Shown here: positions 36,643 through 45,292 of the stretch, one piece after another
How positions within the stretch are numbered: position 1 is the stretch's first letter
How the letters are laid out: the number at the start of each line of letters is the position of its first letter
Origin: Neisseriaceae bacterium
GTDB lineage: Bacteria; Pseudomonadota; Gammaproteobacteria; Burkholderiales; UBA11063
Length of the DNA: 64,000 bases
Assembly (NCBI GenBank): GCA_003963245.1
Contig: RXJX01000009.1
Coordinates: forward strand, 1-64,000
Reading direction: 5' to 3'
Made by a program: the position numbers and the translations under genes
The notes under the pieces: generated by a model
Database searches by the model: none
Told to the model about the DNA's origin: nothing
Seen by the model: the letters and a program-made list of their open reading frames with translations, nothing else

Positions 36643-37416
36643 TTAACTATTTAATGTAATAACCACAGGCGTATGATCCGAAGGGCGCTCCAATTTACGC
36701 GGTGCAGTGTCAATAATACACGAGCTGACACGTTCCATCAGCGCTGAGCTTGCCAGTAAATGATCAATTCGTAATCCCTGCTTACGGCGAAAAGCCATAT
36801 TACGATAATCCCACCAAGTAAATTGGCGCTCTTCCTGATTGAAATGACGAAAGCTATCAATCAAACCTAAATTTATCAATCCCTGAAAAGCTTCTCGCTC
36901 TGGTGCACTACATAATACCTGCCCTTCCCAGATTTGCGGTGCGTAGGTATCACGTGCTTCAGGAGCAATATTATAATCCCCGAGCAGAACCAGCTCAGGA
37001 TATATGGCTAATTCTGCAGCTACATAGCGCTGTAATTGCGAGAGCCAAGCTAGCTTATACTGATATTTATCACTGGTTAAACTCTCTCCGTTAACAATAT
37101 AAGCACAAATCACACGCACACCGTTAACTGTTGCTGCTATTACTCGTTTCTGAATATCATCATAATCAGGAATATCCATTACGATATTCTCTAAGGGATG
37201 CTTACTGACTAATGCCACACCATTATAAGTTTTTTGCCCGTTATAGACATAATTGTAACCAAGTGCGGCAAATTCAGCAACTAGCTTGGCATTGGCAGCA
37301 TTATCCATTTTTAGTTCTTGTAACCCAAGCACATCACAACCAGTTGTTTGTAGCCAGTCTAGAACATGCGGTAATCGTACCTTTAATGAGTTTACATTCC
37401 ACGTTGCTATTTGCAT
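36643..37416 (-). CDS. xth: exodeoxyribonuclease III
   Basis: A 257-residue AP endonuclease/3'-exonuclease of the EEP fold. MQIATWNVNSLKVRLPHVLDW and LGLQELKMDNA carry the metal-binding Asn and Glu, LLGDYNIAPEARD the Asp-Asn pair, and RRKQGLRIDHLLAS with SDHTPVVI the final catalytic Asp-His. It functions in base excision repair. It precedes the rbs operon by 24 bases, so co-transcription is possible. Confidence 0.97.
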   Translation of the reverse strand: MQIATWNVNSLKVRLPHVLDWLQTTGCDVLGLQELKMDNAANAKLVAEFAALGYNYVYNGQKTYNGVALVSKHPLENIVMDIPDYDDIQKRVIAATVNGVRVICAYIVNGESLTSDKYQYKLAWLSQLQRYVAAELAIYPELVLLGDYNIAPEARDTYAPQIWEGQVLCSAPEREAFQGLINLGLIDSFRHFNQEERQFTWWDYRNMAFRRKQGLRIDHLLASSALMERVSSCIIDTAPRKLERPSDHTPVVITLNS

Positions 37417-37465
37417 GGTTTATTTATTCCTTTGATTTATTTATATTTTAGTGTGTAATATTAAG

Positions 37466-38125
37466 TTAATCACGATCTGGTGCTCCTAAAGGAAAGTAAT
37501 GCCGAAATGGGCGAGCTTCTTCTACTGCACGAGCAAAAGATGGATGAGCTAGCAGCCTTGCACGGTATCCTCGCAATAGTGGAAATTTTTCTGGAATTTC
37601 AAGAACCCAGTCTGCATAAAACAGCGAAGGAGCTGCAGCGCAATCAGCGAGCGAGAACATTGAACCTGCAGCCCAAATCTTGCCAACAAGATGCTCTTCA
37701 AGCCATGTATATGCACGCTCTAATTTTTCCACAGCTAGTTTTAATGCTTCTTGACGTTTAACTAAATCACCCGTAAGCGCACCACTTACAGCCTCTTGAA
37801 CTGGAGTCATTACATACAAATCAAAGAAACGATCAAGGAAACGCACTTCCAAAGCTTCACTTGAATCAGCAGGTAAAAGATGTATAGGACAAATATAATT
37901 AAGCTGCAAATACTCAATGATAATACTCGATTCAACAATATGATGCTCACCGTCTACGAGCATCGGAAATTTTCGCAATGGCCAACGGCGCATCCATTCT
38001 GTTGAATGTTCTGGTTTATCATTCCCGATACAGCAAAATTCATGAGGGATATTATTCTCGTACAACGCAATTAACACTTTTTGAGTGTATGATGAAAATG
38101 GATGTCCATAAAGTTTGAGAGCCAT
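37466..38125 (-). CDS. glutathione S-transferase family protein
   Basis: A 219-residue protein with an N-terminal thioredoxin-like domain (MALKLYGHPFSSYTQKVLIA, with the catalytic Ser likely in the PFSSYTQ turn) and the glutathione-binding VESSIIIEYL, followed by a helical C-terminal domain with FSLADCAAAPSLFYADWV. AAGG precedes the ATG. Substrate unknown. Confidence 0.92.
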   Translation of the reverse strand: MALKLYGHPFSSYTQKVLIALYENNIPHEFCCIGNDKPEHSTEWMRRWPLRKFPMLVDGEHHIVESSIIIEYLQLNYICPIHLLPADSSEALEVRFLDRFFDLYVMTPVQEAVSGALTGDLVKRQEALKLAVEKLERAYTWLEEHLVGKIWAAGSMFSLADCAAAPSLFYADWVLEIPEKFPLLRGYRARLLAHPSFARAVEEARPFRHYFPLGAPDRD

Positions 38126-38344
38126 ATTTAGAAACCTTCCACAAAGTAAACATTTATTGAGTAGCTGAATTTGCCTGTCGATTTTAGCATAAATAAATTT
38201 TTAGAAAATATTCAACATGCTTAAAAATTTTATCTCTTTTTATAATATCCCAAATAGCTATAAAGCGTTATACATAGATACATGCACTGTAATTGTTACA
38301 ATGCCATAGATTGGTGTAAGATTTACTATACTGTTGTGGTATCT
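38126..38344. other. AT-rich gap behind the hipA stump
   Basis: No gene or clear structure is visible. It begins at the stop codon of the hipA remnant, and I see no continuation of HipA in any frame, so the rest of that gene appears deleted rather than frameshifted. Confidence 0.5.
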
Positions 38345-38485
38345 TTATACATTGATCACTGGCATTGTCAACGATACCGCTTCATTGGGCAATGCGGTTG
38401 CGCTATAACTAAAAATAAATTTACTTGAAGTCGTTGATTGAAAAAGCTCACCAACTTTATTGCTAGCTGTAAAAACATTAAGCAT
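38345..38485 (-). pseudogene. hipA-like toxin remnant (N-terminal stump)
   Basis: A 46-codon frame not longer than the usual ORF cut-off. ATG 38485 overlaps the stop of the HTH gene. The product reads MLNVFTASNKVGELFQS, then KFIFSYSATAL and AVSLTMPVINV, following the HipA N-subdomain pattern (short first strand, V-G-x-L, F-x-Y, then V-S-L-T-M-P). It then stops. Full HipA kinases are about 430 residues, and even the stand-alone HipS partner of HipBST systems is about twice this length. A degraded toxin gene is the simplest reading; a functional micro-protein is possible but less likely. Confidence 0.65.
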
Positions 38486-38732
38486 GATTGTTTTTTTCCG
38501 CTAAAAGCTGCTGTAGTGTCGGGCGACTAGACTTATCTTTAATGACAATCTCCAAGCTTAAAAGTTGACAAAGAGTAATTATCTTATTGATACCAATTTC
38601 ATTTATCATGCCATTTTCAATAAGTGATAATGTAGTACGACCAATACCAGCCATACTAGCTAAAGCACCCTGAGTCAGCTTAAGTTTTTTCCTTGCGGTA
38701 GCTATTAACTGCCCGATTTCAACTAAGTCCAT
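38478..38732 (-). CDS. HipB-like XRE antitoxin/regulator
   Basis: An 84-residue protein from ATG 38732 (the frame opens at 38807). The Cro/CI-type helix-turn-helix is IGQLIATARKKLKLTQGALA followed by SMAGIGRTTLSLIENGMINE, after which comes a HipB-like tail VIKDKSSRPTLQQLLAEK. It overlaps the start of the hipA remnant, as HipB-HipA pairs do. It lies at the end of a minus-strand defence-type gene cluster and may now only regulate. Confidence 0.8.
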   Translation of the reverse strand: MDLVEIGQLIATARKKLKLTQGALASMAGIGRTTLSLIENGMINEIGINKIITLCQLLSLEIVIKDKSSRPTLQQLLAEKNNHA

Positions 38733-38826
38733 TTTTAATTTTGTGTTATATATTAAACATATTAAGATTTTAGCACAATTTTGTTTAATATACAATACAT
38801 TGTACATCTACCTTAGCTCAAACCAA

Positions 38827-39606
38827 TTAGTTAGACAATAATGATTTCAGCCTCTCAAATCCATACAATTCAAATAAAAAAAGTGGAATAGATGATAAAA
38901 CATAAGTTTTCTGCTCTTGGTTATAAAAGATAAACTGCTTATCAAATATATGAACCTGTTCTATTTCCGCAATATCATCAGGTACCACAAAAGCATTATT
39001 GCAAATAAAATTAGCTTTTTGTAAATGTAATCGAATGAGTTCTAGCAAATGACTACGATTAATCTTTTTTATCTGATTATATTGCTTAAACTCAGGGATA
39101 TATTTACCAGCTTTATTTTTATAACTATCTCCGCCTGTCTGATAGTGATAATATAAATACTGAAAATTATCTGTGATATGATTGAATGATTCAATGCTTG
39201 GATAATTAACGTATAACTTACCTTGCTCTGTCGGCTCATTAAATAGTTCAAGCATATTTTTAACGATTGACAAAGGTATTGATTCAGTAGCCGACCATGG
39301 ATCAAAATCAAAGAATAAATAAATGAAAGCAAAATCCTGAGCGGTATATTCTTGCAAAAACGTATGATTATAATCTTTAAAAGTCTCACTGCCAGACTCT
39401 TTAATCAAATCAAACGTATTTATACCAAATGATAGATCTTCAATTTTAGTAAACTCATCGTCATGAATTGAGCGATATAGCTCATAAATATTAGCACCAA
39501 AAATTATTTGCACCGATAACTTTAAATCAAGTAATGCGCTTATTTTATTTATAACTGCTAAATCTGGTTTCTTACCTTCAAGAATAACCAATATTTGCTT
39601 ATTCAT
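38827..39606 (-). CDS. TOPRIM-like partner of AAA ATPase (RloB/AbiL-type candidate)
   Basis: A 259-residue protein with no family I can name for certain. The N-terminus QILVILEGKK with Glu10 and the later LFFDFDPW with Asp100 and Asp102 match the E...D-x-D pattern of TOPRIM/RloB-type nucleases, and LYVNYPSIESFNHI resembles the conserved middle of such partners. Its ATG lies within the last eight bases of the ATPase gene (ATGAATAA), so the two proteins are made together. Two-gene units of a COG1106-like ATPase with a TOPRIM-type protein occur in anti-phage systems (AbiL, PARIS and relatives); which of these this is remains inference. Confidence 0.65.
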   Translation of the reverse strand: MNKQILVILEGKKPDLAVINKISALLDLKLSVQIIFGANIYELYRSIHDDEFTKIEDLSFGINTFDLIKESGSETFKDYNHTFLQEYTAQDFAFIYLFFDFDPWSATESIPLSIVKNMLELFNEPTEQGKLYVNYPSIESFNHITDNFQYLYYHYQTGGDSYKNKAGKYIPEFKQYNQIKKINRSHLLELIRLHLQKANFICNNAFVVPDDIAEIEQVHIFDKQFIFYNQEQKTYVLSSIPLFLFELYGFERLKSLLSN

Positions 39607-40714
39607 CGAACCAGCCAGAACGATAGATTTTTTCTAAATTATGCGCCTCACGGATTTCAATATCGGTAGCATTGGCTAATGATGTAATACCATTACTATT
39701 AATTCTAAAATAACAATCCGGACGCATTAATTCATTGGTCATTACCGAGGTATTGTGCGTAGTTAAAATAACTTGGCAATCTGACTCAATTAACAACTTA
39801 ACAAATTTTTCTGAAAGCTTGTTATGATAAAAAGCATCAAATTCATCAATAACTAACAATTTTATTTCGGTAATATTAATAAACCAGTAATAGACAAGCA
39901 CCAATGCCAACATTCCACTGGACGCCACTATATCAAACTCGACTACGTGTTGAGGAAATTTAATCGCTAACGTTGGCTGCCCTCGTGCATCAGAAATTGC
40001 GATCAAATGATAATCCAAATCAAAATATCTCAAAAAATTTTCAAACTCTGCAAGTTTATTACTTTCAACTATCTTTTTATAAATACTCTCGTTCGTAACT
40101 GTACTAAACCCTACAAATTGACGTCTATGCAAAGCAGAGAAGAAGAGCATCTTCTCAACAAATTTCATTAATGTAACAAATAATTTTGCTACTTGATTCT
40201 CTAACTCTTTGATTTTAGTATTTTTATAGACATATTTTATGACTGAAAAATTATTGCTAGTCAGAGTATTATCAAAGTTTTCAAGCTCAGGGATATTTAT
40301 GGTAAAGGTCTTTTGTGATGAATCACGATCAATTATTAACTGGTCATTAATAAATAATTGCTCAGATACAAAAGTATTGTGATCTGATTTTTCACAGATG
40401 TACACCACAGAGTGACTATTAAATAAAAACTCATATTCAAACTTAGTTGTGGATGTTGACTCATTCAATAAGTTTTGATAAAAATGATATTGTAGCGCAT
40501 TGCCCTGATAATCAGTAAGTCCGCTGACAATATCAAAAATAGCAAATAATAAGTTACTCTTGCCGCTAGCATTCTTACCGTAAATAATCGCTTTATTAAC
40601 AATCCCATCTTTAACGCACTTAGAATTGAATTTGTAGTTTCGGGTATCGCCTAAATCAAAGGTAATTTTTTCTTGAAAATTTTTGAAATTGGTGACTCTA
40701 AATTTTTTGAGCAT
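39599..40714 (-). CDS. AAA (ABC/SMC-like) ATPase of a defence-type pair
   Basis: A 371-residue ATPase. It starts MLKKFRVTNFKNFQEKITFD, the strand pattern of RecF/OLD-like ATPases. Walker A is GKNASGKS at 46-53, Walker B LLVIDEFDAFYH near 286-297, and the switch histidine is in ILTTHNTS near 316. The C-terminal text EIREAHNLEKIYRSGWF is typical of COG1106/AAA_15 proteins (RloA-like). No transmembrane part. AAGGATAG precedes the ATG. It is coupled to the downstream TOPRIM-like gene by an eight-base overlap. Confidence 0.85.
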   Translation of the reverse strand: MLKKFRVTNFKNFQEKITFDLGDTRNYKFNSKCVKDGIVNKAIIYGKNASGKSNLLFAIFDIVSGLTDYQGNALQYHFYQNLLNESTSTTKFEYEFLFNSHSVVYICEKSDHNTFVSEQLFINDQLIIDRDSSQKTFTINIPELENFDNTLTSNNFSVIKYVYKNTKIKELENQVAKLFVTLMKFVEKMLFFSALHRRQFVGFSTVTNESIYKKIVESNKLAEFENFLRYFDLDYHLIAISDARGQPTLAIKFPQHVVEFDIVASSGMLALVLVYYWFINITEIKLLVIDEFDAFYHNKLSEKFVKLLIESDCQVILTTHNTSVMTNELMRPDCYFRINSNGITSLANATDIEIREAHNLEKIYRSGWFDE

Positions 40715-40794
40715 TTTGCTATCCTTAAAATCTCATAAACAAGATTTTAACATGCAAATAAAGCACTCCGTAATTTTTTTACGGCACACCCAAT

Positions 40795-41655
40795 CTAAAA
40801 AGGAATCTCTGCATTCTGCTGAGCCTTATGGCGCAAATGCTGCGCTAACTCAATTAATTCAGCATATATGTTCATTTGCTCTTCTGTTTTTGCCGTCATC
40901 ATATTATTTTCTAATTCTACAAGAGTATTTGCAAAAGCACCTGAAGCGTCATCTGGAGTCCTATAAATTCTTGAAGCAAGGCTATCTAATTTTTTCCTAT
41001 ATAAATTGTGTTCTTGCCGGAAATTCGCACGATTTAATTGAGTTGATGATAATAGTAAATGTCTTATTTCTTGAATTTGAGACTGTAATACCCCAAACTC
41101 TATTTGAGACTTATTATTACTATCTAAAGATGGAATTTTTGCGGGTTCAATGGCAAGCAGCTTCACTATCGAATTCATATTACTTTTATCATCAACATTT
41201 TTCATTGTTTCATTAATAGCTTCAAAAATTAAATTCTGTGCATGAATTACCTCATGATATTTCATATTCTTAGAATAGTCAATACACCTTAATCCACTAA
41301 TATCAAAAATTCTTGGGGTTCCAGATTCTTGTATTAACACGACAGGCTTGTCAAAAGCTTGCCTAATACCTAGTTCAAATAGTACATTTGGATTTCTGCT
41401 ACTTAAATCACATATTGCAATTGGTGCATCAATAAGCTCTTTTAATATTTCAACATGAATTAAATTAGTACCTTTTGCTTCATCAACACGATATGGACTA
41501 AAATTAGATTTTTGAACTGCTGGTTTAATAATATCATCGTAAACATGCTGGAAATGGCCCTTATCATAGCCATCTGGATCACTGATTGGCATAATAACAA
41601 AACAATTATCATTTTGTTTTTCAAATTCATTTTTTTGTTTATCTATTTGTTTCAT
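40795..41655 (-). CDS. NDT/TIR-like nucleotide-processing domain protein
   Basis: A 286-residue protein. The N-terminal 120 residues show CFVIMPIS at 18-25, a conserved YRVDEAKGTNLIHVEI and the signature AICDLSSRNPNVLFELGIRQ with Glu94, as in nucleoside 2-deoxyribosyltransferase-like and TIR-like effector domains that act on NAD or nucleotides. The remaining 160 residues are helical (about 175-275) and could oligomerise or sense. It is 80 bases upstream of the AAA-TOPRIM pair on the same strand, so it may be its third component or a separate defence gene. Confidence 0.7.
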   Translation of the reverse strand: MKQIDKQKNEFEKQNDNCFVIMPISDPDGYDKGHFQHVYDDIIKPAVQKSNFSPYRVDEAKGTNLIHVEILKELIDAPIAICDLSSRNPNVLFELGIRQAFDKPVVLIQESGTPRIFDISGLRCIDYSKNMKYHEVIHAQNLIFEAINETMKNVDDKSNMNSIVKLLAIEPAKIPSLDSNNKSQIEFGVLQSQIQEIRHLLLSSTQLNRANFRQEHNLYRKKLDSLASRIYRTPDDASGAFANTLVELENNMMTAKTEEQMNIYAELIELAQHLRHKAQQNAEIPF

Positions 41656-41961
41656 TCTAATATTCCAAATAAAAATTATAATTTACCGTGGAAAGCTTGG
41701 TCTAAGACTGATGATTTCAGATCAAGCAGGTTTTGTATTTTTTGCTATTGAGCTGATTTTACCTATTTAATTTTGGTGTGATTAATTTTGCTTTGGTATC
41801 CGCTTCACTATAAGCCATAGCCATCCTTCAATCAAACTACATTTTTACAACGATAATTGGAGTCATATTTTAACACATCACCTCTTATAACCACATCGGG
41901 ATTGATGCTGCAACTGCTTCATATTACTCGATTTTTTTGCAAAACATAGCCAAGCTTATGC
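41656..41961. other. intergenic gap without visible gene
   Basis: About 300 bases between the divergent NDT/TIR-like gene and the promoter of the next gene. I see no conserved frame, RNA gene or repeat. Confidence 0.5.
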
Positions 41962-42101
41962 TATAATTCGCCCGATCAGGCAGATTGGGCTACCTGAACC
42001 CATAAAAGAGGACATCACCCACTTCAAATCATTTAAGTATTTATTCATACTTTTATATACGCCAATTATGGGTTGTGGCAAATAACATATAGGAGTTTTT
42101 T
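41962..42101 (+). promoter_or_regulatory. extended -10 promoter and strongly structured leader RNA
   Basis: TGC-TATAAT (41962-41967) is an extended -10. From the expected start near 41974 the RNA folds into TCAGG/CCTGA (41976-41997), then an outer stem AACCCATAA (41997-42005) with perfect partner TTATGGGTT (42066-42074) enclosing a hairpin AAGTAT (42035-42040) / ATACTT (42047-42052). The ribosome-binding site TAGGAG follows within 20 bases. The first hairpin and the outer stem share a base, so they may compete. This looks like a cis-acting RNA, class unknown. Confidence 0.5.
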
Positions 42102-42614
42102 ATGAATAATTCTTCACGCATTATTTCACTATCTGAAATCAAAATTCAGGCACAAATTTTACTTAAAAAGATTAATTCTTCCGACCATAAGCTTAAAACT
42201 GATGCGCTGGCAAAAATTGCGGGCTATTTAAAAAGCATCAATTTAGAGTTAGCTGCCGAAGATATCCAGCTCAAACATTGTCTGGGATATTTTGCCGCTG
42301 ATTATGGCTTTGCAAATTGGGCGAATTGTAAATTTTATTTTGAACATTCACAGTTAAGCAAATTTATTCCGCAAGGTGGATTTTTTAATCAATGGTTTAG
42401 CAATTACAAAGAAGCCAAGGCGATATTGAAGGCTTCCGGCGGTTATTTGTTACCCTACCAGCAGCAGTTTTTTATTTGCGAGCGTGGTTATATTGAATAT
42501 CTAGGCTTAAATCCCGATGATGCAAATTGGCAAAAAATCGCTTATAACTGGGTAGAACCAGAGAATCTAGGCGCGTGGCAGGAATTAAATCAGGCTTATG
42601 CTAATCTTGGGTAG
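42102..42614 (+). CDS. uncharacterised 170-residue protein
   Basis: A soluble protein without signal peptide. After an N-terminal helix SLSEIKIQAQILLKKI it has LKHCLGYFAADYGFANWANC at about 63-82, similar to the short helical module x-A-L-x-x-x-A-x-x-x-G-F-x-x-W seen near ankyrin or glyoxalase-type proteins. The C-terminal half is rich in Trp and Tyr (GGYLLPYQQQFFICERGYIEYLG). No function can be assigned. Its leader is unusually structured, which suggests conditional expression. Confidence 0.6.
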   Translation: MNNSSRIISLSEIKIQAQILLKKINSSDHKLKTDALAKIAGYLKSINLELAAEDIQLKHCLGYFAADYGFANWANCKFYFEHSQLSKFIPQGGFFNQWFSNYKEAKAILKASGGYLLPYQQQFFICERGYIEYLGLNPDDANWQKIAYNWVEPENLGAWQELNQAYANLG

Positions 42615-42635
42615 TAATTTCAGGTGCAAGATAAA

Positions 42636-43703
42636 TCAAATCCACTTCTTGCGCCGGAAAAACATCAGCATCCCGCACGAGATTAAGCCCATCACCAAGA
42701 GCGCACACGGGTAGCCGTAGCGCCAATCCAGTTCAGGCATGTATTTAAAATTCATGCCATACAGGCTGGTAATAAAAGTAATCGGGATAAAGATAGTAGA
42801 AATTATTGTTAGCACTTTCATGATCTCGTTCATTTTATTAGTTACCAAGGATAAATAAATATCCATGATACTTGAAACCATATCGCGCAGAGTTTCAACC
42901 GCGTCAATTGCCTGCACTACATGATCATAAAGATCGCGCAGATAAAGACGGGTAAACGAAGTGATAAATTTATGATCAGCCTGTAGCAAATGGCTGATCT
43001 CTTCGCGAATCGGCCAGATTGCCTTACGCAGTAGCAGGATTTTATGTTTTAACTGAAAAATTTCCCGTGCATTATCCTGTGTTGGGTTGATAATAATATT
43101 TTCTTCAATCCGTTCAATCTTATCACTGAGTTTTTCCAAAACCACAAAATACTGGTCAATCGTGGTATCCATCAAGCGATATGCCAAATAATCACTGCCA
43201 TTTTCTAGCAGATGCACACTATGTCCGGTGCGCAAGCGTTCGCGGATAAGATTAAAAGGGTTAAACTGGCTTTCGGTAAATGATAGAACAAAATTCTCGC
43301 CGATAACCAAACTCAGTTGCTCGGTATTCATTTTATTTAGTTTATGACTCCACGTGAGAATCTTCAGCGTGATAAAAATATAATCATCAAAATCTTCAAT
43401 CTTGGAGCGCTGCGAAACATTCAAAATATCTTCAATCGTGAGTGGATGCAGTTTATATTGTGCCGCGATTTGCCCGATCAAATGAATATCATGTAATCCT
43501 TCAACATGCACCCAAGTAATGTGACTATCACGCGCTCGAATCTGCTCATCGTCTACCTGAGTATTAACATATTCGTTAAATTCTTGATTGTTATATGATG
43601 CAACGGTAATAGTCGGTGTAACTTCCAGCCTATTTCCGGTATAAACAGGTGTTCCCGGAAGCTGTCCGGCCTTTTTAACTCGTTTTTGAATATCTGTGCT
43701 CAT
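42636..43703 (-). CDS. corA: magnesium/cobalt transporter CorA family
   Basis: A 355-residue protein; the ATG at 43703 is preferred over one four codons upstream because GGGA lies six bases before it. The large cytoplasmic N-terminal domain includes HPLTIEDILN, and the long stalk helix runs through residues 200-290. The two C-terminal membrane helices carry the selectivity motif YGMN in SLYGMNFKYMPEL, and a basic tail FFRRKKWI follows. It forms a pentameric Mg2+ channel. Confidence 0.95.
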   Translation of the reverse strand: MSTDIQKRVKKAGQLPGTPVYTGNRLEVTPTITVASYNNQEFNEYVNTQVDDEQIRARDSHITWVHVEGLHDIHLIGQIAAQYKLHPLTIEDILNVSQRSKIEDFDDYIFITLKILTWSHKLNKMNTEQLSLVIGENFVLSFTESQFNPFNLIRERLRTGHSVHLLENGSDYLAYRLMDTTIDQYFVVLEKLSDKIERIEENIIINPTQDNAREIFQLKHKILLLRKAIWPIREEISHLLQADHKFITSFTRLYLRDLYDHVVQAIDAVETLRDMVSSIMDIYLSLVTNKMNEIMKVLTIISTIFIPITFITSLYGMNFKYMPELDWRYGYPCALLVMGLISCGMLMFFRRKKWI

Positions 43704-44061
43704 GCTGTATCCCATTATAATATACCAGAAAATTTATCAACAATAGCAAAATAAAATTGTCCATCGAAGATAGATTTATTAAATATTCATTATACATCAA
43801 TCCAGTAAATCAAGATTCAGATTAATACACTTACTATTGAAGTTATATTAAAATATGGGGCATACTTTGATTAACAAAATATTCATAATAATGATGGCTC
43901 ATTTCTTCGTAAAGTGTTAACGCCTAGTTATTTTATATAATACAATCGTCCGTCTAGTGAATATTAACTAACTTATTTATTTCAGAATCAGAATATCAAT
44001 AATCTAGTAATATCAATTAGCACGAAAAATAAAGTAGTCACCAATTGAACAAGGAATTGAT
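43704..44061. other. intergenic region with licD promoter candidate
   Basis: About 350 AT-rich bases between corA and licD. A TATAAT box lies near 43935 and could start the licD transcript. Nothing else is recognisable. Confidence 0.4.
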
Positions 44062-44859
44062 ATGTCAAACGTACTATACGCACAGCAGGTTGATAATTTC
44101 TTACCTGAATACCAAGGACACTTGTTTGAAATGCTTAATGATCTCGCAATAATAATTAATGCTCACAATTTAAGATGGTGGATTGATGGAGGAACGCTGC
44201 TTGGCTTTATACGAGGTGGTGGATTTATTCCCTGGGATGATGACATGGATATTTCGTTACCTCGGAATGATTATATAAAACTAATGGATATTTTAAAAGA
44301 AGACGAGCAGTTCAATAAAAAATATAGCCTTCATCACGACACAAATAGACCTAATTCCCAACAAGTTACAAAGCTATATTCAGAAAAATACACTATATTT
44401 GAAGATGCAGGTAATGGAAAATGCCTTATTCATAAGGCTTTTATTGATATTTTTGCTTATGATATAACTAATGGACATTTAGTTACAAAGTATTTCACAA
44501 AGAAGATGGTTCGCAATTCTGGACGACTCCAAGGACATCCCAAAAATGCAAATTTGTTAACTATGACCATTCGTTTAAAAGAACATATAGTTCTAACAAT
44601 TGCAAAAACCGCATACCGATTAATTAACTCAATGGCAAAACAAAATAAAATCTATTTAAAAATATGCCGCTATAAAGCCATGCATAACATCAGCGATGTT
44701 TTACCTGTAAAATCAATGAAGTGGGATAATACTGAAGTAATGGTTCCTAATAACTATGTGCAGTACTGCATTAATTTATTTGGTAAAAATTATATGAGTC
44801 TCCCACCCAAAGAGAAAAGAATATCTCATGCTTTTCTAATTTTGAGAAACTCTAGCTAA
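44062..44859 (+). CDS. LicD-family phosphotransferase
   Basis: A 265-residue protein of the LicD/FKRP nucleotidyltransferase-like fold. The active-site region WIDGGTLLGFIRGGGFIPWD followed by DDMDISLPRNDY (near residues 41-70) has the metal-binding D-x-D. LicD proteins transfer phosphocholine or related groups to surface glycans. No other lic genes are present, so it is an isolated surface-modification gene. AAGGA precedes the ATG. Confidence 0.88.
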   Translation: MSNVLYAQQVDNFLPEYQGHLFEMLNDLAIIINAHNLRWWIDGGTLLGFIRGGGFIPWDDDMDISLPRNDYIKLMDILKEDEQFNKKYSLHHDTNRPNSQQVTKLYSEKYTIFEDAGNGKCLIHKAFIDIFAYDITNGHLVTKYFTKKMVRNSGRLQGHPKNANLLTMTIRLKEHIVLTIAKTAYRLINSMAKQNKIYLKICRYKAMHNISDVLPVKSMKWDNTEVMVPNNYVQYCINLFGKNYMSLPPKEKRISHAFLILRNSS

Positions 44860-44874
44860 CTTCAACCTATATAA

Positions 44875-45246
44875 AACTAGCGCGACTAATGTGTCATGTA
44901 CCGTACCACAAAACTTGAACACCTTCTCTCAAGACATTGCTGCCACCACATTGAGTCTGTTATAAATTTTGTGCTCAAGTCTGATTTTAGTTAAACTAAT
45001 GTTAATTAAAAGGACTTATAAAGTTGCAAAAAATCCTCATCTTACTCAAGACAAACTAAATCTATTAGCTCAAATACCTGATGTAGTAACCTATTATGTG
45101 GTTTCTATTCGTCACAACCAAACTACGCCATTTGCTTCCTTCAAGATTCTATCTCACGATAGGCACCTTTGCATAGGCTCGTTATTCCCATTGACAGAGC
45201 TAACAGCGGACTTGCACCGCCCAGATGTGGACCATATCTGGCGCGC
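44875..45246 (-). mobile_element. 5' fragment of a group II intron (domain I)
   Basis: Read on the minus strand from 45246, the sequence starts GCGCGCCAGATATGG, continues with CTGGGCGGTGCAAGTCCGC, TGTTAGCTCTGTCAAT, GGGAATAACGAGCC, TGCAAAGGTGCC, GAAGGAAGC and GTGACGAATAGAAACCACAT. This is the order of 5' domain I elements of bacterial group II introns (first base would be GTGCG in intact ones). Similarity is clear for about 45080-45246 and weaker to 44875. No reverse transcriptase and no domain V are present, so it is a truncated relic. It sits immediately after the hairpin terminator of the gene at 45293, the site type used by group IIC introns. Confidence 0.7.
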
Positions 45247-45248
45247 GT

Positions 45249-45280
45249 AAAAAATAAGCAGAATATTCATTCTGCTTATT
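45249..45280 (-). terminator. terminator of the 818-residue secreted protein gene
   Basis: A perfect 12-bp stem AATAAGCAGAAT (45253-45264) / ATTCTGCTTATT (45269-45280) with a four-base loop and a T-run on the minus strand. The group II intron fragment begins three bases beyond the T-run. Confidence 0.9.
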
Positions 45281-45292
45281 TTATTATCTCAA

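Noticed and set aside
40683..41216. A 177-codon plus-strand open frame
   Set aside because: It is antisense to the ATPase start and the NDT/TIR-like gene, which both have clear motifs on the minus strand.
44969..45250. A 93-codon plus-strand open frame ending in DLHRPDVDHIWRA
   Set aside because: It lies entirely on the antisense strand of the group II intron fragment; such frames recur with intron copies and are not genes.
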